A stretch of 64,000 bases of DNA from Cellulomonas gilvus ATCC 13127 (GCF_000218545.1 NC_015671.1:2542001-2606000); one strand, 5' to 3'. Shown: positions 8,575 to 17,713, numbered from the stretch's first letter. Notes: a model not told the origin generated them from the letters alone. Numbers and translations: made by a program.

Positions 8575-9531
8575 GTGACCTCCCCCACCACGAACCCGTC
8601 CCCGGACGCCGACCGTGCCGCGTACGTCCCGTCCGGCACCCAGCACGTCCTGACCCACGGCGACCAGATCGCCGTCGTCGCCGCCGTCGGAGCGAGCCTG
8701 CGCGTGTACCGCGACGGTGACCGCGACGTCGTGCTGCCGTTCGAAGAGCACCAGATCGCGCCCGCGTATTCCGGCGCCGTGCTCGCGCCCTGGCCCAACC
8801 GGCTGGGCAACGGCAGCTACGCGTTCGCCGGCGAGCGGTACGAGGTGCCGCTCAACGAGCAGGACCGCCAGACCGCGCTGCACGGCCTGCTGCCCTACAC
8901 CGCGTTCGAGCCGCTGGCCGGTGCCCCCCGCGAGGCCGGCACGCTCACGCTCACCGCGACCGTGGTCCCGACCCCCGGGTACCCCTGGCCCGTCCGCGTG
9001 GACGTCACGTACGCGCTGTCCGACGAGGGCCTCGAGGTCACCACGGTCGCGACGAACCTGGGTGACCGCACGGCCCCGTTCGGGCTGGGCTTCCACCCGT
9101 GGCTGTCGCCCGGTGACGCGCACGTCGACGAGTGCACGCTCCAGCTGGACGCGCAGCGTCACGTGACCGTGGACGCGCGCCTGCTGCCCACGGGCGACGA
9201 GGCGCTGACGGGCCCGTTCGACCTGCGCGAGCCCACCGTCCTCAAGGGCATCGCGCTCGACGACGCCTGGCTGCAGCCCACGCGTGACGACGCGGGCCGC
9301 ACGTGGGCCCGCCTGGGCGCACCCGACGGCCGGACGGTGGCCATGTGGGCCGACGAGGCGTTCGACGCCTGGCAGGTCTGCACCGGCAACGGCATCCCCG
9401 GGATCATGCGCCGCGGCGTCGCCGTCGAGCCCATGACCTGCATCGCGGACGCGTTCCGCACGGGCGACCTGCTGGTCGAGCTCGCCCCCGGCGCGACGCA
9501 CGAGTCCCACTGGGGCCTGCGCCTCGAGTGA
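8575..9531 (+). CDS. Aldose 1-epimerase family protein
   Basis: A 318-residue cytosolic mutarotase-like enzyme that interconverts alpha and beta anomers of hexoses. The galactose mutarotase fold is marked by APWPNRLGNGSYAF (substrate-binding arginine), the QTALHGLLPY histidine at about residue 102 and the GLGFHPWLS histidine at about 171. The catalytic-base region VAVEPMTCIADAF is near the C-terminus. It begins at GTG 8575, placed six bases after a TACCGT hexamer; the open frame upstream to 8329 overlaps the divergent signal-peptide gene and is rejected. It is followed by a strong bidirectional terminator. The family is secure; the sugar specificity is unknown. Confidence 0.9.
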   Translation: MTSPTTNPSPDADRAAYVPSGTQHVLTHGDQIAVVAAVGASLRVYRDGDRDVVLPFEEHQIAPAYSGAVLAPWPNRLGNGSYAFAGERYEVPLNEQDRQTALHGLLPYTAFEPLAGAPREAGTLTLTATVVPTPGYPWPVRVDVTYALSDEGLEVTTVATNLGDRTAPFGLGFHPWLSPGDAHVDECTLQLDAQRHVTVDARLLPTGDEALTGPFDLREPTVLKGIALDDAWLQPTRDDAGRTWARLGAPDGRTVAMWADEAFDAWQVCTGNGIPGIMRRGVAVEPMTCIADAFRTGDLLVELAPGATHESHWGLRLE

Positions 9532-9544
9532 CGCGCCCGCTCGC

Positions 9545-9594
9545 ACGACGAGAGGGGCGGTCCGGGATCATTCCCGGGCCGCCCCTCTCGTCGT
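9545..9594. terminator. Bidirectional hairpin terminator
   Basis: A 23-base stem (9545-9567 with 9572-9594, one G-U type mismatch) closes a four-base loop. It lies between the convergent aldose epimerase and M15 peptidase genes. There is no long T-tract, as usual in high-GC actinobacteria. Confidence 0.85.
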
Positions 9595-9610
9595 CGATGC
9601 GGGTGGTGCG

Positions 9611-11596
9611 TCAGCCGTAGTACTCGCCGTCCGCCTTGACGCCCTTGAGGTACTCCCAGTGCCAGCGCTCGTACGGACCCGAGCCGCCCGGCTGCGCCCA
9701 GTCCGGGTTCTCGAACCCGTACGTCGCGGCGTTGGCCTGCAGCCAGTCCCACCGGCTGCCGGACGTCATGCTCGAGCAGAAGTCGACCGCCAGGCCCCAG
9801 CCGTGGTTGCTCTTGCCGGGCTGCGCGGCGAGGCCGCCCTTCTGCGCCTTGACCGCGTACTGCTGCTGCAGCGTCCGGTACCCGGAGGAGACGCAGATGT
9901 CGGCGCCGAACTGCGCGACGTACAGGGTGTTGAGCTGCGCGAGCGCCGACGCGGCGTCCGCGCGCATCTGCGTGTGGCCGTCCCACAGCGTGCACAGGTC
10001 CTCGGTGGCGAGCAGACCGTTGAGGCCCGCCGCACGCGCCGACGGGTCGCACCCGGGGATCGGCTCGCGCCCGAAGTCGCGGCTCACGAGACCCTCGGCG
10101 CGCGCGTCCAGCACCGACGTGTCGCCTGCGGCCAGCGACGCGGGTGGCGACGCCGACGACGGCTGCGCGGTGAGGGCGGACACCGTGGACGGCAGCGTCC
10201 CGCGGTCGGTCGGGAGGCCGCTCAGCACGTCGGTGTCGCCGAGCGAGCCGCGGCTGAGCGGCACGGCGACCGTGACGGCGGCCAGCGCCCCGACGACGCC
10301 CAGGCGCACCGCGACGCGGCCGGTCTTGTTCAGCGGCCGGGCCACCCGCACCACGTGCGAGCGGAGTGCGGCCTGCTCGTCGTGCGGACCCGATGCGGGC
10401 CGCAGGGGCGCTCGGCCCGTACGGCGCTGTGCCGGCTCGGCATGCGCCTCGGTCTCGTCCTCGGTGGGCGGCTCGGCGTGCACCACGTGCAGCACGCGTG
10501 CGGCGGCCGGCGCGTCCTCGCGAGCGACCGGCCCCAGCTCGTGCGCGGCGGCGAGCAGCAGCGCGTCCTGTGCCACGGGCAGCGCGCTCGTGGCGGCGTC
10601 GCGGCTCGTGTCGCCGGCCGCGGCCTGGTCTGCGTGGCGCGTACCCGCCCAGCGCGGGGTGTGGCTCGCCTGCGCGGCGGCGTGCTCCGCGGCCGCACGC
10701 TCGGCAGCCGCTCGCTCGGCAGCAGCACGGTCTGCAGCCGCACGCTCGGCAGCGGCACGCTCAGCTGCCGCACGCTCAGCTGCCGCACGCTCGGCCTCGG
10801 CGAGAGCGGCCTGCGCACGCTCGGCCTCGGCTCGCTCGGCGGCGGCGCGCTGGGCAGCGGCCCGCTCGGCGGCCGCACTCTCAGCGGCCGCACGCTGCGC
10901 CTCCGCCGTCTCGGCGGCAGCCCGCTCGGCGGCCGCGCGCTGCACGGCGGCACGCTCCGCGGCAGCGCGCTCGGCGACGGCGGCACGCTCGGCCGCAGCA
11001 CGGTCGGCGGCGGCACGCTCGGTCGCGGCGCGGTGGATGGCCGCGCGCTGCGCAGCTGCGCGCTCGGCGGCGACGCGTTCGGCAGCGGCACGGTCGGTCG
11101 CGGCGCGCTGGAGCAGCGCGAGCTCGGCGGCCGCCCGCTCGGCGGAGGCGCGCTCGGTACCCACGCGCTCGGCGGCGGCACGCTCGGCCGCCTCGGCCGC
11201 ACGGCGGGCCTGCTCGCGCAACGCGGCGCGGGTGAGCGGGGCGCGGGGTGCATCGGGACCGACCGAGGCCGGCCCCGGGGCGTCGGGCCCGGCCGAGAAC
11301 GACGCGGGCGCCGGGACGTTCGCGGCGCGCGGCGCCGCGGACGCCCAGGAGGGTGCGGAGGGCTGCTGCGGGAGGCGGGCGGGGCCGGCGTCGGGTCCCG
11401 ACCCGAACGCGGCCGGACGCGCGGCCACGGGGCCCGTGGACACCGAGCGCCGCGCACCCGCGGAGGGGGCGCTCATGTCGGTCGCGGCAGGGCCGCTGGT
11501 CGCCGCGACCTGCGCCTGCTCGGCGGCGCGCTGCTGGGCCTCACGGAGGGCTCGTCGGGTCTGCGGCGCGGGGGACGCCTGGTCCGGGACGACCAC
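9611..11596 (-). CDS. Alanine-rich repeat protein with C-terminal M15 (VanY-like) peptidase domain
   Basis: A 661-residue, three-part protein. The N-terminal half is cytoplasmic, with a proline/alanine-rich lead and then a long (about residues 125-310) degenerate A-A-E-R-A repeat predicted to be helical or coiled coil. A single membrane helix sits at about residues 428-448. The C-terminal extracellular domain is an M15-type D-Ala-D-Ala carboxypeptidase: SSGYRTLQQQY, the zinc motif SNHGWGLAVD (about 596-605) and WHWE near 645 supply the His, Asp and His ligands and the catalytic Glu. It probably trims peptidoglycan stem peptides at the outer face of the membrane. The GTG start at 11596 has a GGAGG Shine-Dalgarno. 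A promoter lies about 100 bases upstream. The long repeat linker is unusual for this family. Confidence 0.85.
   Translation of the reverse strand: MVVPDQASPAPQTRRALREAQQRAAEQAQVAATSGPAATDMSAPSAGARRSVSTGPVAARPAAFGSGPDAGPARLPQQPSAPSWASAAPRAANVPAPASFSAGPDAPGPASVGPDAPRAPLTRAALREQARRAAEAAERAAAERVGTERASAERAAAELALLQRAATDRAAAERVAAERAAAQRAAIHRAATERAAADRAAAERAAVAERAAAERAAVQRAAAERAAAETAEAQRAAAESAAAERAAAQRAAAERAEAERAQAALAEAERAAAERAAAERAAAERAAADRAAAERAAAERAAAEHAAAQASHTPRWAGTRHADQAAAGDTSRDAATSALPVAQDALLLAAAHELGPVAREDAPAAARVLHVVHAEPPTEDETEAHAEPAQRRTGRAPLRPASGPHDEQAALRSHVVRVARPLNKTGRVAVRLGVVGALAAVTVAVPLSRGSLGDTDVLSGLPTDRGTLPSTVSALTAQPSSASPPASLAAGDTSVLDARAEGLVSRDFGREPIPGCDPSARAAGLNGLLATEDLCTLWDGHTQMRADAASALAQLNTLYVAQFGADICVSSGYRTLQQQYAVKAQKGGLAAQPGKSNHGWGLAVDFCSSMTSGSRWDWLQANAATYGFENPDWAQPGGSGPYERWHWEYLKGVKADGEYYG
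10670..11180 (-). repeat. Degenerate A-A-E-R-A coding repeat
   Basis: About 500 bases of imperfect tandem units of 12-24 bases encoding runs of AAERAAAE and AAAQRAAA inside the M15 gene. Substitutions of E by D, Q or H show it is an old, drifting repeat. It is a likely site for slippage and for assembly error. Confidence 0.85.
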
Positions 11597-11926
11597 GGCA
11601 CCTCCTCACCGGTCCGACGGGCGCGGGGCCCTGCGCAGGGCCTCGACATGACACGCGCCGGCGCACAGGACCCGAAGGGGCCTGCGACGGTGCCGGCGAT
11701 CACGAAACCATAACGGGAGATGGTGACGCTTCCAAGCCCCCTGGACGTCCGTCCAGCCGGACGGGTGAGGGACCGCGCAGTGGGCGCCCAGTCGACACGC
11801 CGGGCAACACGCCGATTCACTCGTCACCTGGCGCGCTTTCACCCGTTAGCGCCCTCGCAAAACGGACAGCACCGCGCCACCATCGCGCCACCGCGGGGCC
11901 CATGTGAAGGTTTGGTGATCCTCACC
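11597..11926. other. 330-base intergenic region with 5' leader of the M15 gene
   Basis: It holds the promoter at 11707-11735, an untranslated leader of about 100 bases before the GTG at 11596 with small GC-rich hairpins, and a small hairpin (GGTGA-TCC-TCACC, 11914-11926) just past the end of the CNNM gene. The middle (11740-11910) shows no gene. Confidence 0.5.
11707..11735 (-). promoter_or_regulatory. SigA-type promoter of the M15 peptidase gene
   Basis: TTGGAA (11735-11730), a 17-base spacer and TATGGT (11712-11707) on the minus strand. Confidence 0.6.
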
Positions 11927-12979
11927 TCAGGCGGGGGCCCCGCGCTGCATCGCGTCGCGCACCTCGCCCACGAGCTCCTCGAGGATGTCCTCGAGGAACA
12001 CGACTCCCACGGCCCGCCCGGCCTCGTCGACCCGCGCCAGGTGCGAGCCGGTGCGCTGCATGGCCGCGAGCGCCTCCTCCACCTCGTCGTCCGGGCCGAC
12101 GACCGCCAGCTGCCGCACGCGCCAGGGCTGCACGCGCTCGTCCCGCGCGCGGGGGTCGTCGTCGTGCGCGTACAGGACGTCCTTGAGGTGCAGGTAGCCC
12201 ACCAGCGCGCCCGCGTCGTCGGCCATCGGGAACCGGGAGAAGCCCGTGCGCGCCACGAGCTGCTCCACCTGGGCGGGCGTCGTCACGGGCTCGAGCACCA
12301 CGAGCTCGTCGGTGGGCACCATGACGTCCCGCGCGGTCTTGTCGGAGAACTCGATCGCGCCGGTGAGCAGCCCCTGCTCGTCGTCCAGCAGCCCCTCGGC
12401 CTGCGAGCGCTCGACGATCGACTGGACCTCCTGCGCGGTGAACGCCGAGGACACCTCGTCCTTGGGCTCGACGCCGAACAGCCGCAGCGTGTGGTTGGCC
12501 AGCCAGTTCAGCGCCACGATCACGGGCTTGACCACGCGCGCCACCACCACGAGCGGCGGCCCGAACAGCAGCACCGCGCGGTCCGGGCCCGAGACCGCCA
12601 GGTTCTTCGGCACCATCTCGCCCAGCACCACGTGCAGGTACACGACCACGAGCAGCGCGACGACGAACGCGATCGGGTGCGTCCAGGAGTCGGGGACGCC
12701 CGCGGCGTGCAGCGGGTCCTCGATGAGGTGCGCGATGGCCGGTTCGGCCACCACACCCAGGCTCGTGGAGCAGACCGTGATCCCCAGCTGCGCGCACGCC
12801 AGCATGAGCGAGACGTTCTCCATGGCCCACAGCACGGTGCGCGCCCGGCGGTCGCCCGCCTCGGCGCGCGGCTCGATCGACGAGCGGCGCGCCGAGATGA
12901 TCGCGAACTCGGCGCCGACGAAGAACGCGTTGGCTGCGAGCAGCACGACGGCCAGCGCGAGTGCGGTGGTGCTGCTCAT
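11927..12979 (-). CDS. CNNM/CBS-domain membrane protein (HlyC/CorC family)
   Basis: A 350-residue protein with an N-terminal DUF21 (CNNM) transmembrane domain of about four helices (residues 1-150), including LGEMVPKNLAVS, the characteristic glycine/proline-lysine loop. A pair of CBS domains follows (about 200-330), visible as AIEFSDKTARDVMVPTDELV and AGRAVGVVFLEDILEELVGE. It lacks the C-terminal CorC_HlyC domain found in its neighbour, ending soon after the second CBS. Family members move or regulate divalent cations such as magnesium or cobalt; the 'hemolysin' label is historical. The ATG at 12979 overlaps the stop of the upstream paralogue by four bases, so the two are co-translated and may form a heteromer. 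Confidence 0.88.
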   Translation of the reverse strand: MSSTTALALAVVLLAANAFFVGAEFAIISARRSSIEPRAEAGDRRARTVLWAMENVSLMLACAQLGITVCSTSLGVVAEPAIAHLIEDPLHAAGVPDSWTHPIAFVVALLVVVYLHVVLGEMVPKNLAVSGPDRAVLLFGPPLVVVARVVKPVIVALNWLANHTLRLFGVEPKDEVSSAFTAQEVQSIVERSQAEGLLDDEQGLLTGAIEFSDKTARDVMVPTDELVVLEPVTTPAQVEQLVARTGFSRFPMADDAGALVGYLHLKDVLYAHDDDPRARDERVQPWRVRQLAVVGPDDEVEEALAAMQRTGSHLARVDEAGRAVGVVFLEDILEELVGEVRDAMQRGAPA

Positions 12980-14352
12980 CGCCGCCTCCGCTCGTCGCGG
13001 ACCTCGTCGACCGCGGGCGCGGGGGGTGCGGCGGGGTCGTCGGACCCGGCGGGTGCGGGCCGCACGCGCAGCCGCTCGACGCGACGTCCGGCCATGCGCT
13101 CGACCTCGAGGCGCACGCCGTCGACGTCGACCGCGTCCCCGGCCTCGGGGATCCGGCCCAGCCGCGCCATGAGCAGGCCGCCCAGCGTCTCGTACGCGCC
13201 GTCCTCGGGGACGACGAGGCCCGTGCGCTCGGCGAGCTCGTCGGGACGCGTGACACCGGGCAGGTGCCACGTGCCGTCCGGCGTGCGCGCGATGCCCCCG
13301 CGGCCGCGGTCGTGCTCGTCGGCGACCTCGCCCACGAGCTCCTCGACCACGTCCTCGAGCGTGACGACGCCCGACGTGCCGCCGTACTCGTCGACCACGA
13401 CGGCCATCTGCATGCCGTGCCCGCGCAGCTCCACCAGCAGCGGACCCAGGTGCACGGTCTCCGGCACGCGGGGCGCGTCGTCCATGAGCGCGGCCGCGGG
13501 CACCTCGCCGCGGCGCTCGTACGGCACGCCGATCGCGCGGCGCAGGTGCACCAGGCCCACGACGTCGTCGGGGCCCTCCCCCACCACCGGGAACCGCGAG
13601 TGGCCCGTGCGGCGCGCGAGCGCGACGACGTCGACCGCGGTGTCCTCGCGGCGCACCGTGACCATGCGCTGCCGGTCGGTCATGACGTCCACCGCGGTGA
13701 GGCCGCCGAAGTCGAGGGAGTTGGTCAGCAGCGTCGCGGTCGACTCGTCGAGCGTCCCGACCTGCGCCGAGCGGCGCACCAGCGCGGCGAGCTCCTGCGG
13801 CGAGCGGCCGCCGGACAGCTCCTCACGCGGCTCGACGCCCACGCGGCGCAGCAGCCAGTTGGCGCTGCCGTTGAAGAACGCGATCACGGGCCGCAGCCCG
13901 CTGGTGAACGCGCGCTGCAGCGGCGCGACCACGCGCGCGGTGCCGAGCGGCCGCGCGATCGCGAAGTTCTTGGGGATGAGCTCGCCGACGACCATCGAGA
14001 AGCCGTTGACCAGCACGATCGCGGCGATCACGGCCAGGCCCGTCGCGACCGTCTCGCTCAGGGCGCCGTCGCCGAGCGCGCCCGCGACGAGGCGCTGCAC
14101 CGCGGGCTGCGTGGTGTAGCCGAGCAGGACCGTGGTGGCGGTGATGCCGACCTGCGCCCCCGACAGCTCGGTGGACAGGCGGCGCAACGACTTCAGGACC
14201 GACTGGCCGCGCCGGTCGTCGGGCGACGTCTGGTTCTCGACCACACCCGGGTCGAGCGTGACGAGCGAGAACTCGCCCGCGACGAACACCGCGGTGCCCA
14301 GCGTCAGCAGGACGCCGAGACCGACGAGCAGCCACTCGGTCAGCACGCGCAC
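12976..14352 (-). CDS. CNNM/CBS/CorC_HlyC membrane protein
   Basis: A 458-residue paralogue of the downstream gene with the full architecture. It has a DUF21 membrane domain (residues 1-190, including VVGELIPKNFAIA), two CBS domains (about 205-335, with SLDFGGLTAVDVMTDRQRMV and DEYGGTSGVVTLEDVVEELV) and a C-terminal CorC_HlyC domain (TPDGTWHLPG to the end). It begins at GTG 14352, where the hydrophobic N-terminus starts at once. Such proteins bind ATP and magnesium in the CBS module and are linked to magnesium export or resistance. The two genes form a coupled pair, a common arrangement in actinobacteria. Confidence 0.9.
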   Translation of the reverse strand: MRVLTEWLLVGLGVLLTLGTAVFVAGEFSLVTLDPGVVENQTSPDDRRGQSVLKSLRRLSTELSGAQVGITATTVLLGYTTQPAVQRLVAGALGDGALSETVATGLAVIAAIVLVNGFSMVVGELIPKNFAIARPLGTARVVAPLQRAFTSGLRPVIAFFNGSANWLLRRVGVEPREELSGGRSPQELAALVRRSAQVGTLDESTATLLTNSLDFGGLTAVDVMTDRQRMVTVRREDTAVDVVALARRTGHSRFPVVGEGPDDVVGLVHLRRAIGVPYERRGEVPAAALMDDAPRVPETVHLGPLLVELRGHGMQMAVVVDEYGGTSGVVTLEDVVEELVGEVADEHDRGRGGIARTPDGTWHLPGVTRPDELAERTGLVVPEDGAYETLGGLLMARLGRIPEAGDAVDVDGVRLEVERMAGRRVERLRVRPAPAGSDDPAAPPAPAVDEVRDERRRR

Positions 14353-14621
14353 GCCCCGGGGGGCTGCGCGCAGGGGGATCTCCAGGCAGGGCCGGCTTGG
14401 TCAGGACCGGGCTGGAGCGGCGACGGGACGCCGACCCGGACGGGACGCCGGCAGCGACTCGGGCTGCTCATTTGCGCGCCATCATACGGGCGGCCCGGCC
14501 GACGGTCCTGGTGAGCGGCCGACGGGCACGGTACGGCGACCGGGGCCGGTACCGCGGCGGGCGCACGCCGGGCGGCACGCACGTCCGGGCCCGGCACGGC
14601 CCGTTGTGCCACATTGGGGGG

Positions 14622-15362
14622 ATGAGTGCGGTGAGCGGGTCACGGTCGTCGGCAACGCCGACGAAGGTGCTGGTCGTGGAGGACGAGCCGGCGATCGCGC
14701 AGGCGATCGCGCGCCGGCTCTCGGCGGAGGGCTGGGCGGTCGAGGCCGTCGGAGACGGGCTGGCGGGCGTCGAGGCCGCCGCGCGGATCGTTCCCGACGT
14801 GGTGGTGCTCGACGTGATGCTGCCGGGGATCGACGGGCTCGAGGTGTGCCGCCGCATCCAGGCCGAGCGTCCCGTGCCGGTGCTGATGCTGACGGCGCGC
14901 GACGACGAGACCGACATGCTGATCGGCCTCGGCGTGGGCGCCGACGACTACATGACCAAGCCGTTCTCGATGCGCGAGCTCGTGGCCCGCACCAAGGCGC
15001 TGCTGCGCCGCACCGAACGCGCGACGCGTGCGCTCGAGATCGCGACGGCCGAGGCGCCCGAGCCGCCGTTGGCCGTCGGCGACGTGACGATCGACCGCGC
15101 GCAGCGCCGCGTGGTGCGGCACGGCCAGGAGGTGCACCTCACACCGACCGAGTTCGACCTGCTCGTCGCGCTCGCCACGTCCCCGCGCACCGTGCTGACG
15201 CGCGAGCGACTGCTCGCCGAGGTGTGGGACTGGGTGGACGCGAGCGGCACGCGCACCGTGGACTCGCACGTCAAGGCGCTGCGTCGCAAGCTCGGCCCGG
15301 ACCTGATCCGCACCGTGCACGGCGTGGGCTACGCGTTCGAGCCGGCCGAACCCGACGCGTGA
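14622..15362 (+). CDS. OmpR-family response regulator
   Basis: A 246-residue two-component regulator. The receiver domain (about residues 15-125) has the acidic pocket EDE, the phospho-acceptor Asp64 in VVLDVML, Thr in LTARDD and the lysine in YMTKPF. The C-terminal winged helix (about 150-242) contains LTPTEFDLLVAL and the recognition-helix region TVDSHVKALRRKLG. The ATG at 14622 follows a GGGGGG stretch that can act as ribosome binding site. It lies seven bases before the kinase gene and is co-transcribed with it. The stimulus is unknown; it is divergent from the CNNM pair, which may be a target. Confidence 0.93.
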   Translation: MSAVSGSRSSATPTKVLVVEDEPAIAQAIARRLSAEGWAVEAVGDGLAGVEAAARIVPDVVVLDVMLPGIDGLEVCRRIQAERPVPVLMLTARDDETDMLIGLGVGADDYMTKPFSMRELVARTKALLRRTERATRALEIATAEAPEPPLAVGDVTIDRAQRRVVRHGQEVHLTPTEFDLLVALATSPRTVLTRERLLAEVWDWVDASGTRTVDSHVKALRRKLGPDLIRTVHGVGYAFEPAEPDA

Positions 15363-15369
15363 GCGCGCG

Positions 15370-16509
15370 GTGACCGACCCGGACACCGCTCCCCTGCCCG
15401 GCGGGCGCTACGAGGTCCCCCGCCACGTGCGCGGCGACTCGGTGCGCCTGCGGCTGACCGACGTGCGCCCGCTCGACCGCTTCCGCTCGATCAAGATCAA
15501 GCTGGGCGTGCTCGTCGCGGCCACCGTGACGCTCGCGTCGTTCGTCACGTGGTTGGGGCTGTCGCACCAGCTCGGCCCGTCGCGCACGCTCCCGCTCGCG
15601 ATCATCGTCTCGCTGGTGCTCACCCAGCTGCTCGCACGCGGCATGACGTCGCCGCTGCGCGAGATGACGTTCGCGGCGCGGCGCATGGCGGGCGGCGACT
15701 ACTCGTTGCGCGTGCGCGCCACCAGCAACGACGAGGTGGGCCAGCTCGCCGAGGCGTTCAACACGATGTCCGACGACCTGCAGCAGGCCGACGCGTTCCG
15801 GCGCGAGCTCGTCGCGAACGTGTCGCACGAGCTGCGCACCCCGGTGACCGCGCTGCAGGCGCAGCTCGAGAACATCGTCGACGGCGTCACCGACCCCGAC
15901 CCGGCGACCATGGAGGCCGCGCTCGCCCAGACCGAGCGCCTGGGCCGCCTGGTCACCTACCTGCTGGACCTGTCCCGCCTCGAGGCCGGTGACGTGCCGC
16001 TCGAGATCACGCAGGTCCGGCTCACGGACTTCCTGCAGGAGGCCGCCGACGGCGCGGCGCTCGTCGGCGCCGCCAAGCGGCTGCGGTTCCCCGTGGTCGT
16101 GGACCCGCCCGACCTGGTGGTCCCGGCCGACCCGGAGCGCCTGCACCAGGTGGTCGCGAACCTGGTGAACAACGCCGTGCGGCACTCCCCCGAGGACGAC
16201 GAGGTCCGCCTCGAGGCCTCGCGCGTGGGCGCGCAGGTGCGCATCGACGTCGTCGACCACGGGCCCGGCATCAGCCCGGACCAGCGTGCGCACGTGTTCG
16301 AGCGGTTCGTCCGAGGCAACACGCCGGCCGCGACCGGGCAGGTGTCCACGGGCGGGACCGGGCTGGGCCTGGCGATCGTGCGGTGGGCCGTCGAGCTGCA
16401 CGGCGGCCGCATCGAGGTGGCCGACGTCGCGGACGGCTGCACCATGCGCGTGACCCTGCCGGGCTACCCGCAGGCCCCCACGGGCCGCGCGCTGTTCCAC
16501 CGCACCTGA
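15370..16509 (+). CDS. Sensor histidine kinase
   Basis: A 379-residue membrane kinase partnered with the preceding response regulator. Two helices (about residues 42-62 and 72-90) are separated by only about ten residues, so there is almost no extracellular sensor. A HAMP domain follows (about 90-143, GMTSPLREMTFAARRMAGGD). The phospho-acceptor is His153 in the H-box NVSHELRTP, and the ATPase domain shows N-box NLVNNAVRHSP, G1 DHGPGIS, the F-box region FERFVRG and G2 GGTGLGLAI. The tiny periplasmic loop suggests a signal sensed in the membrane or through a partner protein. The start is GTG 15370. Confidence 0.92.
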   Translation: MTDPDTAPLPGGRYEVPRHVRGDSVRLRLTDVRPLDRFRSIKIKLGVLVAATVTLASFVTWLGLSHQLGPSRTLPLAIIVSLVLTQLLARGMTSPLREMTFAARRMAGGDYSLRVRATSNDEVGQLAEAFNTMSDDLQQADAFRRELVANVSHELRTPVTALQAQLENIVDGVTDPDPATMEAALAQTERLGRLVTYLLDLSRLEAGDVPLEITQVRLTDFLQEAADGAALVGAAKRLRFPVVVDPPDLVVPADPERLHQVVANLVNNAVRHSPEDDEVRLEASRVGAQVRIDVVDHGPGISPDQRAHVFERFVRGNTPAATGQVSTGGTGLGLAIVRWAVELHGGRIEVADVADGCTMRVTLPGYPQAPTGRALFHRT

Positions 16510-16525
16510 GCGCCCCGCACGGCGG

Positions 16526-17713
16526 TCACGCCGTCAGCAGCGCCTCGACGTCCTGCGGGTAGGGGAACGACCCCGGCTCGTAGCCGCACAGCGGGTCCTC
16601 GCCGTGCGGGTCGCCGCTGGCCGCGTAGCCGCGCGAGCGCGACCCGCCGCACACGCGAGCGAACTCGCACCGCCCGCAGCGGCCCTGCAGCCGCGTGGCG
16701 TCGCGCAGACCCGTGAACAGCTCCGACGTGCGGTAGATCTCGGGCAGCGGCGTGACGCGCACGTCACCCGCGGACACCGGCAGGAAGCCGGACGGGTGCA
16801 CGGTGCCGACGTGCGAGACGAACACGAAGCCGTAGCCCGCGTTGACGTTGACCGGCGGCCGGCGCGTGCGCACGGGCTCGCCCCAGCCGAACGCGGCCGT
16901 GCGCTCGGTGAGCTCGCGGTACAGGTCACCGAGACCGAGCGCCGCGACGTGGTCGACGCCGCGCTCGGCGAGCACCGCACGCTGCAGCGAGACGCGGCGG
17001 AAGTGGTGGCCCTCGGTGGTCTTCACCGGGACGTACGGGCCCAGGTCGTACAGGTAGTTCATGACGTCCTCGGCCTGCTGCGCGCTCAGCACGCCCAGGT
17101 CCACGCCGCGGCCCATCGGCACGAGCATGAACGCGCTCCACGTCATGGCGCCCTGCGCGCGCACCAGCGCGGCCAGGTCCGGCAGCTCGTGCACCGTGCG
17201 CGCCGACATCGTGGAGTTGACCTGGACCTTCATGCCGAGCTCGCGCGCGACCGCCCACGCCTCCACGGTGCGCTGGAACGTGCCCGGCACGCGCCGGAAG
17301 CCGTCGTGCACCTGCGCCGTCGCGCCGTCCAGCGACAGCGACATGGCCGTGACGCCGGCCTCCTGCAACCGCACCAGCGCCGCGCGGTCCAGCTTCGCGG
17401 TGCCCGACGGCGACACGGCGACCGCCAGCCCCAGCTCGCGGCCCCGGCGCACCAGCTCGTCCAGGTCGGGGCGCTCGAAGCAGTCACCGCCCGTGATGAC
17501 GAAGATGGGCGACGGCCGCCCGAACGACGCGACCTGCCGCATGAGCTCGGTCGCCTCGTCGGTGTCCAGCTCACGCGGGTCACGGCGCGGCTGCGCCTCG
17601 GCGCGGCAGTGCACGCAGGACAGCGCGCACGCGCGCGTCGCCTCCCAGATCACCAGCAGCGGACGATCCGCCGGGTCGTGCCGGACCGTGCGGACTGCCG
17701 TGGTGGGTCGCAT
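16526..17713 (-). CDS. Radical SAM/SPASM domain protein
   Basis: A 395-residue iron-sulfur enzyme. Near the N-terminus, CALSCVHC supplies the CxxxCxxC ligands of the SAM-binding 4Fe-4S cluster, followed by TGGDCFERPDL, the GGE-like SAM contact. The C-terminus has a cysteine-rich SPASM-like region (CGRCEFARVCGG, then LCGY) that would hold an auxiliary cluster. The layout resembles the actinobacterial radical SAM/SPASM family related to heme d1/AhbD-type and peptide-modifying enzymes. No precursor peptide or partner enzyme gene is visible beside it: it is convergent with the kinase and divergent from an ABC exporter. The enzyme class is clear; the substrate is unknown. The ATG at 17713 is the last start before the conserved part. 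Confidence 0.85.
   Translation of the reverse strand: MRPTTAVRTVRHDPADRPLLVIWEATRACALSCVHCRAEAQPRRDPRELDTDEATELMRQVASFGRPSPIFVITGGDCFERPDLDELVRRGRELGLAVAVSPSGTAKLDRAALVRLQEAGVTAMSLSLDGATAQVHDGFRRVPGTFQRTVEAWAVARELGMKVQVNSTMSARTVHELPDLAALVRAQGAMTWSAFMLVPMGRGVDLGVLSAQQAEDVMNYLYDLGPYVPVKTTEGHHFRRVSLQRAVLAERGVDHVAALGLGDLYRELTERTAAFGWGEPVRTRRPPVNVNAGYGFVFVSHVGTVHPSGFLPVSAGDVRVTPLPEIYRTSELFTGLRDATRLQGRCGRCEFARVCGGSRSRGYAASGDPHGEDPLCGYEPGSFPYPQDVEALLTA

Noticed and set aside
10670-11180. Possible CRISPR or tandem non-coding repeat
   Set aside because: Units are imperfect, lack constant spacers and keep the reading frame of the M15 protein.
11597-11700. Possible riboswitch in the leader of the M15 peptidase gene
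   Set aside because: Cell-wall hydrolase genes often follow a ydaO-type element, but the leader is short and lacks its conserved bases. Only small GC-rich hairpins are visible.
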